Positions 43,089 through 51,808 of a stretch of 64,000 nucleotides of DNA are shown here, in pieces; position 1 is the first letter of the stretch; each line of letters opens with the position of its first letter. This DNA comes from Paraburkholderia largidicola (GTDB lineage: Bacteria; Pseudomonadota; Gammaproteobacteria; Burkholderiales; Burkholderiaceae): assembly GCF_013426895.1 (NCBI RefSeq), contig NZ_AP023174.1, forward strand, positions 1,674,001 through 1,738,000. Direction: 5' to 3'. The notes beneath the pieces were generated by a model. It saw nothing but the letters and a program-made list of their open reading frames with translations, ran no database searches and was not told the DNA's origin. A program made the translations under genes and the position numbers.

Positions 43089-44009
43089 ATGACTGCACCG
43101 ACCTACCGCGGCGTGTTCCCCGTCGCACCCACCATTTTCGACGAGGACGGGCGGCTCGATCTCGAAGGCCAGAAACGCGCCATCGATTTCATGATCGACG
43201 CCGGCTCGCATGGCGTGTGCATCCTTGCGAACTTTTCCGAGCAGTTCGCGCTCTCCGACGCCGAACGCGAGACCGTGCAACGCACCGTGCTCGAACACGT
43301 CGCGGGCCGTGTGCCAGTGATCGTCACGACCACGCACTTCAGCTCGCAGCTCTGCGCCGGGCGCAGCCGTGCGGCGCAACTCGCGGGCGCCGCGATGGTC
43401 ATGGTGATGCCGCCATATCACGGCGCGACGATTCGCGTGAGCGAGCGCGACATCGAGGCGTTCTACCAGCGCGTGTCGGATGCAATCGACATCCCGATCA
43501 TGATCCAGGACGCGCCCGTGGCGGGTACGCCGCTGTCCGCGCCGTTTCTCGCCAGATTGGCGAAGGAAGTCGAGCACGTGTCGTACTTCAAGATCGAAAC
43601 CGCGCAGGCCGCCTCGAAGCTGCGCGAACTGATCGAACTGGGCGGTGATGCGATCGTCGGCCCATGGGACGGCGAGGAAGCGATTACGTTGATCCCGGAT
43701 TTCGATGCGGGCGCGACGGGCGCGATGACGGGCGGCGGCTATCCGGACGGCATCCGCAAGATCGTCGATGCGTATGCGTCCGGCGACACCGAACAGGCCG
43801 CGGCGCTCTATCAGCAATGGCTTCCCCTCATCAACTACGAGAACCGCCAGTGCGGGCTTGCCGCCTGCAAGACGCTGATGAAGGAGGGCGGCGTGATCCG
43901 CTCGGACGCGGTGCGTCATCCGCTCGCACCGATGCATCCCAAAGTACGCGAAGGGTTGTTGAAGGTGGCGCGCAGGCTTGACCCGCTGGTCTTGCGCTGG
44001 GGCCGCTGA
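43089..44009 (+). CDS. araD: 2-keto-3-deoxy-L-arabinonate dehydratase-like enzyme (DapA/NAL family)
   Basis: Class I aldolase-fold enzyme (306 aa) with the Schiff-base Lys in 'VSYFKIETA'. The aldolase Tyr motif (YNxP) reads 'IQDAP' here, as I remember for Azospirillum AraD, and the whole protein ('GVFPVAPTIFDEDG', 'ANFSEQFALSD', 'GPWDGEEAIT', 'ATGAMTGGGYPDG') matches my recollection of that enzyme. The reaction would convert 2-keto-3-deoxy-L-arabinonate to 2-oxoglutarate semialdehyde and water. Note that this araD is not ribulose-5-phosphate epimerase. Substrate by recall, not by search. Confidence 0.78.
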   Translation: MTAPTYRGVFPVAPTIFDEDGRLDLEGQKRAIDFMIDAGSHGVCILANFSEQFALSDAERETVQRTVLEHVAGRVPVIVTTTHFSSQLCAGRSRAAQLAGAAMVMVMPPYHGATIRVSERDIEAFYQRVSDAIDIPIMIQDAPVAGTPLSAPFLARLAKEVEHVSYFKIETAQAASKLRELIELGGDAIVGPWDGEEAITLIPDFDAGATGAMTGGGYPDGIRKIVDAYASGDTEQAAALYQQWLPLINYENRQCGLAACKTLMKEGGVIRSDAVRHPLAPMHPKVREGLLKVARRLDPLVLRWGR

Positions 44010-44105
44010 ACATCGTTTGAACCCGCGCGTGAACCCTGCGCGCCCATCCACGCTACATCGACCAACATAAAACGCTCGCGATCCGGCGAAGCGGCAGGAG
44101 ACGTC

Positions 44106-45434
44106 ATGACCTCATCTTTTTCAGGCAGTTCATCCAGTGCGGACGTTGACACTGGCGCGATGGCGGTGGACGAAGAGCATCGGCTCTTCCGCAAGATCGC
44201 GTGGCGCTTCTTGCCGGTGCTGATGCTCGGCTATCTCGCCGCGTCGATCGATCGCGTCAACGTGGGTTTCGCCAAGCTGCACATGGCGCAAATGCTCGGC
44301 CTGAGCGACGCGATGTATGGTTTCGGTGCGGGCATTTTTTTCGTTGGCTATTTTTTCTTCGAAGTCCCGAGCAACCTGATTCTCTACCGCGTCGGGGCCC
44401 GCCGCTGGCTGGCGCGCATCATGGTGAGCTGGGGTGTGGTATCTGGCCTGATGATGTTCGTCAGCACGCCGTGGCAGTTCTATGCCGCGCGTTTCGCGCT
44501 CGGCGTGGCGGAGGCGGGCTTCATACCCGGCGTCATTTACTACCTCACGAGCTGGTTTCCCGCGCATCGGCGCGGCCGCGTGATGGGCGTGTTCTATATC
44601 GCGCTGGCGCTGTCCGGGCTGATCGGCGGTCCCGTGTCCGGCTGGATCCTGCAGACCACGCCGGGTGTCTGGGGCCTGGCGGGCTGGCAGTGGATGTTTC
44701 TGCTCGAGGCGCTTCCGACCATCGCCGTGGCGGGGCTGATCCTTGCCACGCTCGACGACAGGATCGAGGATGCGCAGTGGCTCGATGCCAGCGAGCGCGC
44801 CAATCTGCTGCGCGTGATGCAAAACGAGGTGCGCCATAAGCGGCATCTGTCGATGCGCGAGATGTTCGCCAATCGTCACCTCGCCGTGATGTGCCTGATC
44901 TTCTTCGCGAACATCTTCGCGATGTATGGCCTCGGCTTCTGGATGCCCACGCTGATCAAGAACATGGGCGTCGCCAGCGATCTGCATATCGGCCTGCTGT
45001 CCGCGCTGCCGAGCTTATGTGCGATTCCGGCGATGGTCCTGTTCGGCCGTAGCGCGGACCGGCATGGCGAGCGCCGCTGGCATCTGGCTACGCTGTTCCT
45101 GATTGGCGCAGTGGGGCTGGCCTTGACGGTGATCTGGCAGCACGAGCCCGCGCTCGGCATACTCGCTCTCTGCGTAGCGAACTTCGGCATACTCGCCATT
45201 CCGCCGATGTTCTGGAGCCTGCCGACGGCGCTCCTGAGCGGCGCGGCGGCGGCTGCGGGCATTGCGCTGATCAACTGTCTGGCCAATCTGTCCGGCTTTC
45301 TCGGGCCGTATATCGTTGGCACGGTGAAACAGTTGACGGGCACCAGCGAGGCGTCGATCTGGCTGATGTGCGCTGTGCTGTTCGCGGGCGCGCTGCTGGT
45401 GCTGTCGATTCCCGCGCGGCTCGTCAATCGATGA
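44106..45434 (+). CDS. MFS transporter, ACS family
   Basis: Third ACS-type importer in the region (442 aa). 'MLGYLAASIDRVNVGFAKLHM' in helix 1, 'YRVGARRWLARIM' (motif A variant) and 'RFALGVAEAGFIPGVIYYLTSWFP' match the tartrate/phthalate-permease branch. A GGCAGGAGACGTC site precedes ATG 44106. Two transporters in one cluster suggest more than one related substrate, or separate uptake of the acid and its lactone. Confidence 0.87.
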   Translation: MTSSFSGSSSSADVDTGAMAVDEEHRLFRKIAWRFLPVLMLGYLAASIDRVNVGFAKLHMAQMLGLSDAMYGFGAGIFFVGYFFFEVPSNLILYRVGARRWLARIMVSWGVVSGLMMFVSTPWQFYAARFALGVAEAGFIPGVIYYLTSWFPAHRRGRVMGVFYIALALSGLIGGPVSGWILQTTPGVWGLAGWQWMFLLEALPTIAVAGLILATLDDRIEDAQWLDASERANLLRVMQNEVRHKRHLSMREMFANRHLAVMCLIFFANIFAMYGLGFWMPTLIKNMGVASDLHIGLLSALPSLCAIPAMVLFGRSADRHGERRWHLATLFLIGAVGLALTVIWQHEPALGILALCVANFGILAIPPMFWSLPTALLSGAAAAAGIALINCLANLSGFLGPYIVGTVKQLTGTSEASIWLMCAVLFAGALLVLSIPARLVNR

Positions 45435-45477
45435 AGCCTGACATCGACCGTCCGTGCCTCGCTCTCTGAATCACGCC

Positions 45478-46431
45478 ATGAACGCACGCTCGCAAAACAG
45501 CATCGGTTTCGACCTGCCGATCTTCGACGCACACCATCATTTCTTTGATCTGTCGGACGGTCACTATCCGTGGCTGACCGACGCCTACGATCCGCAGTTC
45601 TTTCTCGGCGACTATCGCGCGATCTGCCGTGATTTTCTGCCGGCGGACTATCGCGCGGCGACGGCGGGCTTCCAGCTGATCGGCACGGTGCATGTCGAAG
45701 CGGAGCGCTCGCGCCGTGAGCAGGTCGCGGAGAACGGCTTCGTCGCGCGGCTCAATGCGCGCGAGGGCTTGCCGTCAGTCGCGGTCGCGCACGTGTATTT
45801 CACGCAGGACGATTGCGCGGAGGTGCTCGCGGCGCACGCGGCCGATCCGCTGGTGCGCGGTGTGCGTTCCAAGCCGGTGACCTCGACGCACGCGCAGGTG
45901 AGCGTGCGCGGCGAGCCGGGCACCATGCAGGACGAGGCCTGGCTGCGCGGTCTGGCCATGCTGGAACGCTTCGGCCTGTCGTGGGATCTGCGAGTGCCTT
46001 ACTGGCATCTGGAGGAGGCAGCGGAAGTCGCACGCGGCGTCCCGGATACGGTCATCGTGCTCAATCACCTGGGGCTTCCGCTCGATCGCTCGGATGCCGG
46101 TCTTGCAATATGGCGGCGGGGGATGGCGGCGCTTGCCGATTGCGGCAATGTGCATCTGAAAGTATCGGAAACCGGCCTTAAGGGTGGTGTGTGGGACAGC
46201 GTCAGTAATCGGCGGGTCATTCGTGAGGCGGTCGACATGTTCGGCTTCTCGCGTTCGATGTTTGCGAGCAATTTGCCCGTCGGAAGTCTCTCTGCGAGTT
46301 TCGAACAGATGGTTGCGGATGTGGTTGGTGCGTTGCCTGCTGCGAGTGAAGCGCAATTGCGGGATCTTTTTGCGGGGACGTGTCGACGGGTGTACAGGGT
46401 GCCAGCATCGACGCCGATCTCAGCTTTCTGA
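45478..46431 (+). CDS. amidohydrolase family lactonase (COG3618 type), paralogue 2
   Basis: Second TIM-barrel hydrolase of the cluster (317 aa), opening 'IFDAHHHFFDLSDGHYPWL'. It shares 'VLNHLGLPLDRSD', 'HLKVSETG' and 'SMFASNLPVGSL' with paralogue 1; the late Asp of paralogue 1 (FPVDSL) is Gly here, a possible loss or change of activity. Starts at ATG 45478 or at GTG 45454; neither has a clear ribosome binding site. Last gene of the cluster, just before the low-coding island. Confidence 0.8.
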   Translation: MNARSQNSIGFDLPIFDAHHHFFDLSDGHYPWLTDAYDPQFFLGDYRAICRDFLPADYRAATAGFQLIGTVHVEAERSRREQVAENGFVARLNAREGLPSVAVAHVYFTQDDCAEVLAAHAADPLVRGVRSKPVTSTHAQVSVRGEPGTMQDEAWLRGLAMLERFGLSWDLRVPYWHLEEAAEVARGVPDTVIVLNHLGLPLDRSDAGLAIWRRGMAALADCGNVHLKVSETGLKGGVWDSVSNRRVIREAVDMFGFSRSMFASNLPVGSLSASFEQMVADVVGALPAASEAQLRDLFAGTCRRVYRVPASTPISAF

Positions 46432-47241
46432 GATGTCCTACCGTTCGTTCCAAATCGCGGGGTGAGAGTCGCCCCAAAAGATCATCATTTTTGGATTTGA
46501 AGGATCCGGGACCGTTGTCGGGCTTGTCTATGTACTGGGTTCTACGATGTCAGAATCTGACGCGAAGAAACTATTTTCGCATGGCACACTAAGGCTGATT
46601 CCCGACTATCCCTCACCATTGATGTCTGTATTGCCAGCACCTTCGGGCGACGCATTGTTTGAGTCTGAAGATGAGGGAATCCAGTTCAGACAGGCAAATT
46701 ATTCAGTTATTTGACCTGCATGCGGTTAAAAGGGAAATCACTCCTATGCAGACTTGCGCTCGTGAAACTGGCACATTACGGGAGAGTGGCGGCAGACCTG
46801 TCGGGAGTGACCTTAAGGGGGAGGCTGACACAACTCGCATTCGTTTCCATCAGTAAATTGATGAAACTGTTTTAGGTCTGAAGTGGTCCCGTTCGGACGG
46901 CTGCTTTCGGAACGCTTAAATGTCCCTTATGAATCGGTTTTTTCGGTCTTTTCGGTCTTTCCGCGGTAACGCGAGGCAGGTTGCAGTGGTAAGGCAGTTA
47001 TCGTGGCGTAGAAGCTTCGCCGCACATCCGCGATGGCGGAATGCGTGACTGCAGCGTTGGGCGAGCGGTCCCGAACATCAATGACAGGCGGGCCCTCGTA
47101 AAACGACGCCGTTCATATAAAAGAATACTCATCTTAATAGCACGATTCTGTCTCTCGATTTACTGCAAATTTGACGTTCAGGCGGGAAGATCTATGGGGC
47201 GCCCTATCTTTGCGGTCAAAGATCGCCCCTAGAACGCGTCA
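46432..47241. other. gene-poor stretch at the left edge of the accessory island
   Basis: About 810 bp of lower GC without a recognisable gene. It contains one short plausible frame (46547-46717), a set of TTTTCGGTC direct repeats near 46940-46965, and AT-rich sequence around 47120-47170. It may be remnant DNA left by past insertion and deletion. Confidence 0.5.
46547..46717 (+). CDS. hypothetical small protein
   Basis: A 56-codon frame starting MSESDAKKLFSHGTLRL and ending QANYSVI. Its composition is less biased than a GC-rich shadow frame, but there is no clear ribosome binding site and no family I recognise. It could be a fragment of a lost gene. Confidence 0.25.
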
Positions 47242-48105
47242 TTACGATTTCAACTGCGGTTCGCGACCGACGCACTCCGCCAGAAATGCCATAGCCGCCT
47301 GGATAGCCGGCGTGCGCCGTAGATCGGGATAAGTGACAAGCCACAATGCTGCGTCGGGAGGGTTGTCATCGACGCTTAGCCTGACGAGCCCTGCGTCACG
47401 CTCGCCGAGGATCGTCGGTAGAATCGCAACCCCAACATCGTTTCGAGCGGCCATCTGCTGTGCGACAACATCGCTCGTTTCGAACACGATGGGTCTGCCG
47501 TCGAGGAATCGGCGCAGCCACACCTGATGCTTCACGTGGTCCAACGACGCATCGTAGGCGATGAACGCCCACTGTGCAGGAGGGCGTGCCGCGTAGGCGC
47601 GGCTTGCGTATAAGCCGAAGCGAATCGCACCGACCCGGCGCGAAAGTAGACTCGCCTCTTGTGGTTTGAACATTCGAATCGCGATATCCGCAACACCTCG
47701 GTCAAGCGGGGCGATTTCCGGGGTACTCGACATAACGAGTTTCAATGACGGATGGCGCTCGCGGAATTCCTGAATATACGGAGCAACGCAAAAATTGCCG
47801 ATCGTAGGCGGCACGCTGATCCGCACTGATCCGGACATCAATGCCGAGGTCCGAAGTGCAAATCCGTCGATTGCCTGTGCGCTTTCCGTCATCCCGATGG
47901 CGAACTCGGCAACGACCATTCCATCTTCCGTTAATCGGGTGCTCCGGGGTAGCCGATGAACGAGTTTCAAACCGAGCGTCGCCTCGAGCGATGCGATGCG
48001 ACGCCCGACCGTCGCGTGCTCAACAGAAAGCTCATTGGCAGCACCGGAGAGTGATCCAGTGCGTGCGAGCACGAGGAAGTACCGTAAATCTTGCCAGTCG
48101 AACAT
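47242..48105 (-). CDS. LysR family transcriptional regulator
   Basis: LysR regulator of 287 aa. The N-terminal 'DWQDLRYFLVLARTGSLSGAANELSVEHATVGRRI' region (in parts: LRYFLVLARTGSLSGAA, EHATVGRRI) is typical of the group near 'transcriptional activator of GST/quinone' regulators. The effector domain is shortened but complete to 'MAFLAECVG'. Divergent from the NIPSNAP gene, which it may control. Confidence 0.85.
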   Translation of the reverse strand: MFDWQDLRYFLVLARTGSLSGAANELSVEHATVGRRIASLEATLGLKLVHRLPRSTRLTEDGMVVAEFAIGMTESAQAIDGFALRTSALMSGSVRISVPPTIGNFCVAPYIQEFRERHPSLKLVMSSTPEIAPLDRGVADIAIRMFKPQEASLLSRRVGAIRFGLYASRAYAARPPAQWAFIAYDASLDHVKHQVWLRRFLDGRPIVFETSDVVAQQMAARNDVGVAILPTILGERDAGLVRLSVDDNPPDAALWLVTYPDLRRTPAIQAAMAFLAECVGREPQLKS

Positions 48106-48221
48106 AGCGAATTCTTGACGGAGCGTGTGAACGGATAGGGAATACCGCGTGAGAACGTCTCAGTCTAATCTGGTCATCAATTGGACGCTGACGATCGTCC
48201 AAAACACCATGGAGATTGGAC

Positions 48222-48833
48222 ATGTTTTACGAACTCACTACTTTGTCCTCGCATATCCTTAAACTGTCTCAGGTAATCAGGAATGCGGAGGCTTACCTCC
48301 ATCACTCTGAAATATCGGGTCATTGGCTCGGCGCATGGACCTCCGAAAACGGTCCACTTGGCAATCTGCGGATGCTGCGGGGATTCAATGACGCTGACGA
48401 GCTGGCGCGTGAACGAGAACGTGCGCTCCATCACTCGAATCCTTTCGGAGCAGCTACCAGCGACTGTCGGATCGAGATGGAGAGTTACGCAGGGTTTTCG
48501 TTTCTTCCTCCGGTAGAGCCAGGGTGCTTCGGCAAATACTACGAATTCCGCACTTACTGGCTTCGACCAGGCGGGCTTGAGCCTACTATTGAAGCCTGGA
48601 AGGCCGCGATGCCTGAGCGCTCGAAACGCTCGCCCCTGACAGTCAACATGTATGCGCTTGATGGCGCTCCTCGCATCACGCACATCTGGCCGTGGGAAAG
48701 TCTCGATGAGCGCATCGCGATCCGCGCGAAGTCTTACGCTGACGGCGTCTGGCCGCCCAAGGGAGGACCAGATCAGTTTTTTGACGCGACATCGACGATC
48801 TGGATCCCGACAGATAATTCGCCACTTAGCTGA
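48222..48833 (+). CDS. NIPSNAP family protein
   Basis: A 203-aa protein with two ferredoxin-like halves: 'YELTTLSSHILKLSQ' with 'HHSEISGHWLGAWTSENGPLG', and 'YYEFRTYWLRPGGLEPTIEAWKAA' (in parts: YEFRTYWLRPG, EPTIEAW) with 'ITHIWPWESLDERIAIRA'. Such dimeric alpha/beta-barrel proteins occur beside redox and degradation genes; the function is unclear. ATG 48222 lies 6 nt after GGAGA; an upstream TTG at 48216 is less likely. Confidence 0.82.
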   Translation: MFYELTTLSSHILKLSQVIRNAEAYLHHSEISGHWLGAWTSENGPLGNLRMLRGFNDADELARERERALHHSNPFGAATSDCRIEMESYAGFSFLPPVEPGCFGKYYEFRTYWLRPGGLEPTIEAWKAAMPERSKRSPLTVNMYALDGAPRITHIWPWESLDERIAIRAKSYADGVWPPKGGPDQFFDATSTIWIPTDNSPLS

Positions 48834-48979
48834 ATCTCGTATGCTGGTCTCGGCGGGGAGCGAGCATGCTTGCGTTGAGTTCCGCCTTTTGACCGAGATT
48901 GGCCGGCTGCCGTGAGTCGATCGTCGACAACTCAAAGCCGTTTGCGACGCTTGCGTCACTCACGCAATTCACAAGCGTG

Positions 48980-49563
48980 CTAGGCGGGAAGTAGTCCGGT
49001 AGCGCGATAGCCGTCGATCAGTGTGTCGTAGATGGAGACATCCGAACGGCTCCTCGCAATGAGCTGTGCGCCAGCTACGGCGGCGAAGATAGCGCGGGTC
49101 CATGGATCACTCCCTTTTGAATCAACAACCCCTGCCGCTGAGAGAACCTTGCTCAGCCAGGCGATATGCACCTCAGCGAAGGTTTGGACTTCCTGCATCA
49201 TTTCACCGGGGAGGTCATCGCTTTCGGCAGCCATGAAGCTGCACAAGCAGATGCGATTTGCGTTTTCCAGCGCCTTGCGAAACGTTTCGGGATAGCGGTG
49301 CAGGCAGTGCAACGGGTCCGGGGATTCTTCCTGAAGACTTTCAAGAACCGCTGCCGAGTCCTCCCAATACCGCCGTGCCACCGTGCCACCGTGGCACCGA
49401 GGTCGGCCTTGTTCGTGAAGTGGTGATAGATGCTAGCGGGTCTGATACCGATGTCTTCCGCGAGATTCCGAAAATTCAATCCGCTGTAGCCGTGGGCCTG
49501 AGCAGTCTTCGTGGCCGCCGCCAGGATCCGCTCCCTGGAGCCGGAGTTCGATTCGTTCCGCAT
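48980..49563 (-). pseudogene. TetR family regulator broken by an 8-bp tandem repeat
   Basis: The N-terminal DNA-binding half (RERILAAATKTAQAHGYSGL, then NFRNLAEDIGIRPASIYHHF) runs in one frame and the C-terminal half ('RRYWEDSAAVLESLQEES...LIDGYRATGLLPA', shown in part) in another. They meet at three 8-bp units at 49374-49397: CGTGCCAC, CGTGCCAC, CGTGGCAC. Removing one unit rejoins the frames exactly, giving a normal ~190-aa TetR protein. Either a slipped-strand mutation, a switchable repeat, or a sequence error. ATG 49563 touches a palindrome; divergent from the GST gene. Confidence 0.8.
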
Positions 49564-49583
49564 TTGTGCGGTTTTCCGCACAA
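49564..49583. promoter_or_regulatory. TetR-type operator palindrome
   Basis: Perfect inverted repeat TTGTGCGG-TTTT-CCGCACAA immediately upstream of the tetR ATG (minus strand at 49563). The position suits autorepression, and repression of the divergent GST promoter about 15 bp away. Confidence 0.55.
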
Positions 49584-49593
49584 CTACTCAGTG

Positions 49594-49623
49594 TTGACAA
49601 CCAAGACTGTTAACGCATATTGT
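49594..49623 (+). promoter_or_regulatory. candidate GST promoter
   Basis: TTGACA (49594-49599), an 18-bp spacer and TATTGT (49618-49623) resemble a sigma70 promoter. It overlaps a pair of TGTTAA repeats (about 49608 and 49621). Transcription would start about 60 bp before the GST ATG. Confidence 0.45.
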
Positions 49624-49690
49624 TAAACTAACAAACGATAGGTAGGTAGAATTGCTGTTCGCCCGGACACCATTTCGAAGGGAAAGCCAA

Positions 49691-50389
49691 ATGAGTGCTA
49701 CTGCAACGAGTATCAATGACAATCAGTTGTCGACGATGACGGTTTATGACTTTCCGCAAGGGCCGTATCCGACGCGTGTGCGCATTGCGTTGGCGGAAAA
49801 AAATCTGCACTCGCGAGTGCGGTTCGTGCTGGTCGATCTGTACGCGGGCGAGCACAAGAAGCCCGAATTCATGGCAAGCAAGAACTACTCGGGCACGCTG
49901 CCGGTGCTCGAACTCGAGGACGGGACCTGTATTGCCGAGTGCACAGCCATAACGGAGTACCTTGACGGACTCGATGGCGTGCCGACTCTGACTGGCAGGG
50001 CGCCGCTCGAAAAAGGGTTGATCCACATGATGAGCAAGCGTGCCGAACTGGAACTGCTCGACGCCATAAGCGTTTATTTCCATCATGGAACGCCGGGATT
50101 GGGGCCGCACGTTGAGCTGTACCAGAACGCCGAATGGGGATTCAAGCAGCGTGACAAGGCCCTGCGCGGAATGTATTACTTCGATGCAGTTCTTCGAAAC
50201 CAGCCATATGTCGCCGGCAAAGAATTTTCAATGGCCGACATCACGGTAATCGGCGGCCTGGTCTTCGCAGCTATCGTCAAGCTGCCAGTGCCGGCTGAGT
50301 GCACCGCGCTCCTGGCGTGGTACGAAAGAATGCAGGAGCGGCCCAGTGTAAGCACGCAGCCGGCGTTCTCCGTACCAGAGGCTGCATGA
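49691..50389 (+). CDS. glutathione S-transferase
   Basis: Cytosolic GST (232 aa). The thioredoxin-fold domain includes 'YDFPQGPYPTRVRIALAEKNL' and 'SGTLPVLELEDGTCIAECTAITEYLD', with the cis-Pro and Glu-Cys/Ser glutathione contacts; an all-helical C-terminal domain ends with 'FSMADITVIGGLVFAA'. Conjugates glutathione to electrophiles. ATG 49691 follows GGGAAAG. Divergent from the broken tetR and followed by an aldehyde dehydrogenase remnant, suggesting an old xenobiotic or aldehyde detoxification operon. Confidence 0.87.
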   Translation: MSATATSINDNQLSTMTVYDFPQGPYPTRVRIALAEKNLHSRVRFVLVDLYAGEHKKPEFMASKNYSGTLPVLELEDGTCIAECTAITEYLDGLDGVPTLTGRAPLEKGLIHMMSKRAELELLDAISVYFHHGTPGLGPHVELYQNAEWGFKQRDKALRGMYYFDAVLRNQPYVAGKEFSMADITVIGGLVFAAIVKLPVPAECTALLAWYERMQERPSVSTQPAFSVPEAA

Positions 50390-50502
50390 AAAATTTCATT
50401 TTCTGAAGATAAGTATTCCTACCAGGTGACGAAGAACCCGCCGATTTGTTGCGGGATTCGCGACTGCAGCACTTCAGCCCTCCATACCTCGGAGAACAAT
50501 TC

Positions 50503-50999
50503 ATGTCTGCATTACCTCGAGCAGTTCAGTCCGGTGGTATTTTCCACGGCCCGTATTACCTCAGCATCGCTGGTAATCTTTTGCCGTCGCTCGATAGCTT
50601 TGGCGTAATCAACCCGGCTACTGGTGAAGTATTCGCCAAGACTCCGATCGCGCCAATAACAGCCCGTTTGGCCTCGGCGGTTCGGTCTGGGGCCGCGATA
50701 CTCAAGCCGTGGTTGCGGTAGCGAACCGTCTGGAAACGGGAATGGTCTGGGTGAACGAGATCCATACCCAAGGCGTCGACATTCCGTTCGGCGGGCACAA
50801 GCAATCAGGCCTCGGTACGGAACACGGTGCGGAAGGTCGTCAACTCTTTACCAATCCGAAGACGGTGCTGATAAGGAAATCCGTCAGGCAGCCACGAGTG
50901 GCTGCTAGTGAAGGGGGCGAGAGCGTGACTGATCAGGTGGAAATAAATAGCTACGCCTGGTCCCGACCGCTCTCAGGAACCCGCCACTTTGAGGTCTGA
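50503..50999 (+). pseudogene. aldehyde dehydrogenase remnant with deleted centre
   Basis: The first about 48 codons match an ALDH N-terminus ('SFGVINPATGEVFAKTPIA'). Near 50655 the sequence jumps, in another frame, to a normal ALDH C-terminus ('NSPFGLGGSVWGRDTQ', 'ETGMVWVNE', 'PFGGHKQSGLGTEHG', 'TVLIRK'). The whole middle with NAD site, catalytic Cys and Glu is missing (roughly 330 codons). It cannot be active. Downstream of the GST and probably once cotranscribed with it. Confidence 0.85.
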
Positions 51000-51039
51000 C
51001 AATCTACGGCCTGCTGGAAGGAGCGTTGATGAATCGCCG

Positions 51040-51561
51040 CTAACGGCCGGGCCATCCGAGTTGCTGTGCCCGGTCGAGCGAGGCTCGCACTACGAGGCGA
51101 TGGAAAGGAGCGATAAGGCCAAGATAGGCCCGACCCAGCAGACGATTGTAGAAGACAAGCGTAGTGACTATCAGGCGCTGGGGGCAGTCCTCGGATGCAG
51201 GCTGCACGAGAACCGACACGCGGAAATCAAGATGCCTGTCGTCCTCGCCTAGAATGATCTCGTCTTTATGCCGTTCGAACACGCGAAAAATGCTTAGCCG
51301 GTCGCCCCTCGCGACTTTCAGATCGACTGTTCTTTTAAGTCCGAACGGCCATACGGCAATGTCGCGAACTCCCTGTAGCATCGCGATCCACTTGGGTTGC
51401 TCGGCAAAGATGTATCGAGCGAGAGACTCTGCGTCGTTGCAGGCAGTCGCTGGCAAGTCCACCGAAAATGCGTCGACAAAATCAGCCCTGCCGTACGACC
51501 GGCTCAGCCGTGAGGTCGCCGGCAGGCCGACCTGTTCGGCTTTCTTCGAATTCGTCTGCAT
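51040..51561 (-). CDS. DUF2867 domain protein
   Basis: A 173-aa protein whose body ('DAFSVDLPATACNDAESLARYIF' in parts, 'PKWIAMLQGVRDIAVWPFGLK', 'GEDDRHLDFRVSVLV', 'YLGLIAPFHRLVVRASL') fits DUF2867, a small polyketide-cyclase-like domain often joined to or near SDR proteins. Function unknown. ATG 51561 lies behind GGAGAG. Isolated on the minus strand inside the decayed island, with pseudogenes on both sides. Confidence 0.72.
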   Translation of the reverse strand: MQTNSKKAEQVGLPATSRLSRSYGRADFVDAFSVDLPATACNDAESLARYIFAEQPKWIAMLQGVRDIAVWPFGLKRTVDLKVARGDRLSIFRVFERHKDEIILGEDDRHLDFRVSVLVQPASEDCPQRLIVTTLVFYNRLLGRAYLGLIAPFHRLVVRASLDRAQQLGWPGR

Positions 51562-51808
51562 GCCCACTCTCCATGCGTTAGGATTTCCTTGCTGCCCCCG
51601 TGCGACTCAAGCGAACGCAGTCGAGAGAAATAGCGTGACAGATTCCTGCTAAAGCCGAGGTCAAACCGATTGTGGCGGTCCAGCAATGGACAAATGCCAA
51701 GACATTCATCCGGCGGCTGCGCGTCTGCGAGCAGACATTGGCGAAAGACGGACGGTCTTCAAATGAGGATCGGTGCCGATTTCGTCCGACCGAGAACATT
51801 GGACAGGA

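Noticed and set aside
46940..46965. TTTTCGGTC repeats as a CRISPR or phase-variable array
   Set aside because: Only two or three short copies without spacers, and not inside a gene.
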